Shown one piece after another: positions 61,848-64,000 of a stretch of 64,000 nucleotides of DNA. Source of the DNA: Glebionis coronaria. Taxonomy: Eukaryota > Streptophyta > Magnoliopsida > Asterales > Asteraceae. The notes beneath the pieces are model-generated. The model worked only from the letters and a program-made list of their open reading frames with translations. It did no database searches and had not been told where the DNA came from. The position numbers were made by a program, and so were the translations under genes. The stretch lies in NCBI GenBank assembly GCA_025667525.1, contig JANFOE010000193.1, positions 2,046,001 through 2,110,000 of the forward strand, read 5' to 3'. Numbering within the stretch: the first letter of the stretch is position 1; each line of letters starts with the position of its first letter.

Positions 61848-62576
61848 AAACTTCACGTACAACGAGAAGGCGAGCAAAGAAGATTCATTTTGGTGTTTTT
61901 ACTTTTTCAATTTTTTTGTGGTTTTTGATTGTTTTTACTTTTTTTTTGGATTTTTGAAATGTATTAAGTAGACACAAATCTACAAATCTCCTCCTTAATC
62001 AAATCTATCGATTAAAGAAGCCTCAAGGAATGAAAACGATCACGTGAAGTGAACGCCTTCGATGACTTTAGAACGATGGTGGAACACCAAATCGTTCAAG
62101 AGGGTTTAATCAATAGAAACCAAGAAAATATATATGATACTTAGTAATACTTTGGGCGGCAAAACCCTCGATTAGCTTTCAATCTCAAAATACGCACAAG
62201 CAAGCGGAGGAAACGAGGCGGCACGAAGCACTTAAGAGCCTTTTTCCTTTAGGTCGTGAAATACAACCGCTTTATACCCACCTTATAGTTTGTATTTCTC
62301 AAAATCGAGCTTCACGAAAGTATTTATCTATTTTTGCCTTTTTCCTTTGGTTTGAGATTCAAATACAATGATTGGGTAATGACCTCCCAAGTCAAGGTTG
62401 TGATTTCTCACGTATTTGGAGTACTTGTAAATTTATTGTTCTACGTATACAATATAGTAATAGTATTCACAAAAAACGAAAAACCGATAATACGTATTAG
62501 TAGAGTGCTACTAATACAAATAGCTATTATGGCTATATATAAAAACAACAATTGTTCAACCAGAACACAACACGCC
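61848..62576 (-). other. Leader of H between PBS and gag
   Basis: About 730 bp with no convincing ORF; A/T-rich, with T and A runs near 61910-61960. Short frames at 62334-62674 lack any motif. Confidence 0.7.
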
Positions 62577-62594
62577 TCCCCGGCAGCGGCGCCA
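62577..62594 (-). other. Primer binding site of H
   Basis: TGGCGCCGCTGCCGGGGA on the minus strand, three bases after the 5' LTR end. This TGGCGCC form is characteristic of Athila/Calypso-type elements. Confidence 0.9.
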
Positions 62595-62597
62595 AAA

Positions 62598-64000
62598 TGA
62601 TTGTAGTAAAATACGACCTTTAGGAAAAGGTGCGTAAAAGCGGCAAGTATTAAGTGTCGGTTTAGGAAAACCAAGCACTAATGACCAATTAAGTTCGTTC
62701 TCGAGAAGGCAAGTGCGTTGTGTTAAGAGATGATATTGATTTGTGATTATATGATTGAAAAAGGAAGAAAGAAATGAGGTTAGAAGAGAAAGACGGTTAC
62801 GAAACGAATTAAACTACGACGAAAAAGGCGAACACGTAAAATGGTAAATAGTGCCAAAATTAAAATTTTAACCTAAAAATTCCTAAAAATTTCTAAAGTT
62901 CCCCAATAATATTCTAAGAGTTTACAAAAAATCCAATCTTGCTAAAACCTTTTAATTAATTGGATAATGACTTTTTAATGCTCATTAAAGCCCTAAAAAT
63001 CACAATTAATTATTAAAAAGCCCTAAACAAGATCTAATAGTTTGTAAACCTCAAAAATATCCTAATTAAGCTAAAAACTATTTTTAAAAATTTTAAAAAC
63101 AAATTAAACTATTTTTAAACACTTAAAAACTATTAAAACTAATTAAATCTTAAATTAATTCTAGAAAATAACTGGAAAGTCCTAAAAATATTTGGAAAGT
63201 GACAAAACTCCTAATTAAGTATCCTTAACCTAGGAAAAATGTAAAAACTAAAAAAAATCAAACTTCAATTTTTAATAATAAAATAATATTAAAATATTCA
63301 AAAAAATTCAAAGTCTACTAAAAAATAAAAAATTACCAAAAATCTTAAATAATGTAACTAAGACAAAAATGCAATTAAAATTTTCTGAAACCTATTTAAT
63401 AATTTTATATTGAATTTTAAAGTTGGCTAAAAACCCTAAAATCCAATAAAATCAAAAATAAGTCTTTTTGAAAACTTTATTAGCTGTAAACCTCAAAAAT
63501 ATAATTCAAAACCTAAAAACTATTTTTTCAGATTTTTACAATACCTTTTACTATTTTTAAATTACTTTTCAAAATTTAAGTTAATAATAATCCTAGAAAA
63601 TTAATTAATAAAAGGAAAAATAAACTTTTAAACAGAAAAGTCCTAAAACCTAATACAAACCTAAGAAAAATGCTAAACAGGCAAATCCTCAAAGAAATAA
63701 GCTAGAAATAGCTTATTTATAAGCTGCTATGTAAATAAGCCACAAAACAAACACCACTTAAATAGATAATGAAATGAAACCTATCAGTCAAAGTCCCTAG
63801 GGCGTAACGGTATGTGTGATGTGTTGTGAGGAGGTTGGCGCAGGTTCGAGTCCTGGCCAGTCCTTTTTTTGAAAAACTTTTTTTTTTTAACTTAAAAAAC
63901 ACAATCCAGTAACTTCAATTTACTCTAAATCAAGCAATAAACCAAAAACAAACCAGAATTAAACTTCCAATGATCAAAAACGTGCCCAGATAAGACTGAA
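62598..64000 (-). repeat. 5' LTR of H, partial
   Basis: Matches 50470 to about 51830 of the 3' LTR with few differences and runs off the window. It has an extra stretch of about 50 bp near 63480-63530 that resembles LTR sequence about 450 bp away. Confidence 0.92.
63793..63870 (+). other. tRNA-like Pol III module, second copy
   Basis: A-box-like GGGCGTAACGG (63800-63810) and B box GGTTCGAGTCC (63843-63853), followed by GGCCAGTCC and T7. Both boxes are kept between the two LTRs. Confidence 0.6.

Larger units (their letters stand above)
50470..64000 (-). mobile_element. Element H: Athila-type Ty3/gypsy retrotransposon
   Basis: Read on the minus strand: 5' LTR (to 62598, continuing past the window end), TGGCGCC-type PBS, leader, gag, protease, RT, RNase H, integrase (61847-56114), 1.8 kb non-coding, PPT, 3' LTR 54279-50470. 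Lineage is judged from gag, the LADLGAS protease, FMDDF in RT, the PBS and LTR length. There is no chromodomain. Inserted in element G; GTTAA (50465-50469) is the likely left target duplication. Confidence 0.93.

Overview
This window is plant repeat DNA. It is made almost entirely of nested LTR retrotransposons of the Ty3/gypsy superfamily, and I see no host protein-coding gene in it. The gag-pol frames are plant-type: chromodomain-bearing chromoviruses of the Tekay/Del kind, and Athila-type elements with very long LTRs and a TGGCGCC-type primer binding site. I infer a eudicot with a large genome. The family resemblance suggests Asteraceae, but only weakly, and the sequence alone does not prove it.

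Layout, with letters used throughout. E (1-6097, +) is the 3' end of an Athila-type element plus its complete 3' LTR. C (+) is an old Tekay-like chromovirus cut into four visible pieces: protease 6098-6657, RT start 29673-30102, RT/RNase H/integrase 39889-41491, and integrase end plus chromodomain 44945-45700. Three insertions lie in its pol. A (6658-29672, -) has TSD CATAC. B (30103-39888, +) has TSD ATTTG. F (41492-44944) is a solo LTR with TSD GGATG. D (8724-19540, +, TSD TGAAT) is a complete element sitting inside the left LTR of A. From 45760 to 50469 there is LTR-like DNA ending in a TGTTACA terminus, followed by a primer binding site and a leader (G). G is cut by H (50470 to beyond the window end, -), a second Athila-type element with gag, protease, RT, RNase H and integrase between 3.8-kb LTRs.

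The elements differ in age. D looks youngest: its LTRs differ at only a small fraction of positions by eye, and its 1,522-codon gag-pol has three in-frame stops and no frameshift. H has several stops and one frameshift. A and B belong to one family and carry the same heavily decayed pol, so they must have been moved by another element's enzymes. C is oldest, since it hosts the others.

The most interesting signal is in the Tekay-type LTRs (A, B, D, F). They appear to encode a spliced leader. The LTRs of A contain a 1,239-bp segment with GT...AG ends that is cleanly absent from both LTRs of B, as if B were copied from a spliced transcript. A second GT...AG interval of 617-893 bp, with a hairpin just after its donor, recurs in A, B, D and F. 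The Athila-type elements E and H share two other unexplained non-coding structures: a row of small hairpins separated by AATAAAA, and a duplicated hairpin-plus-polypurine module.
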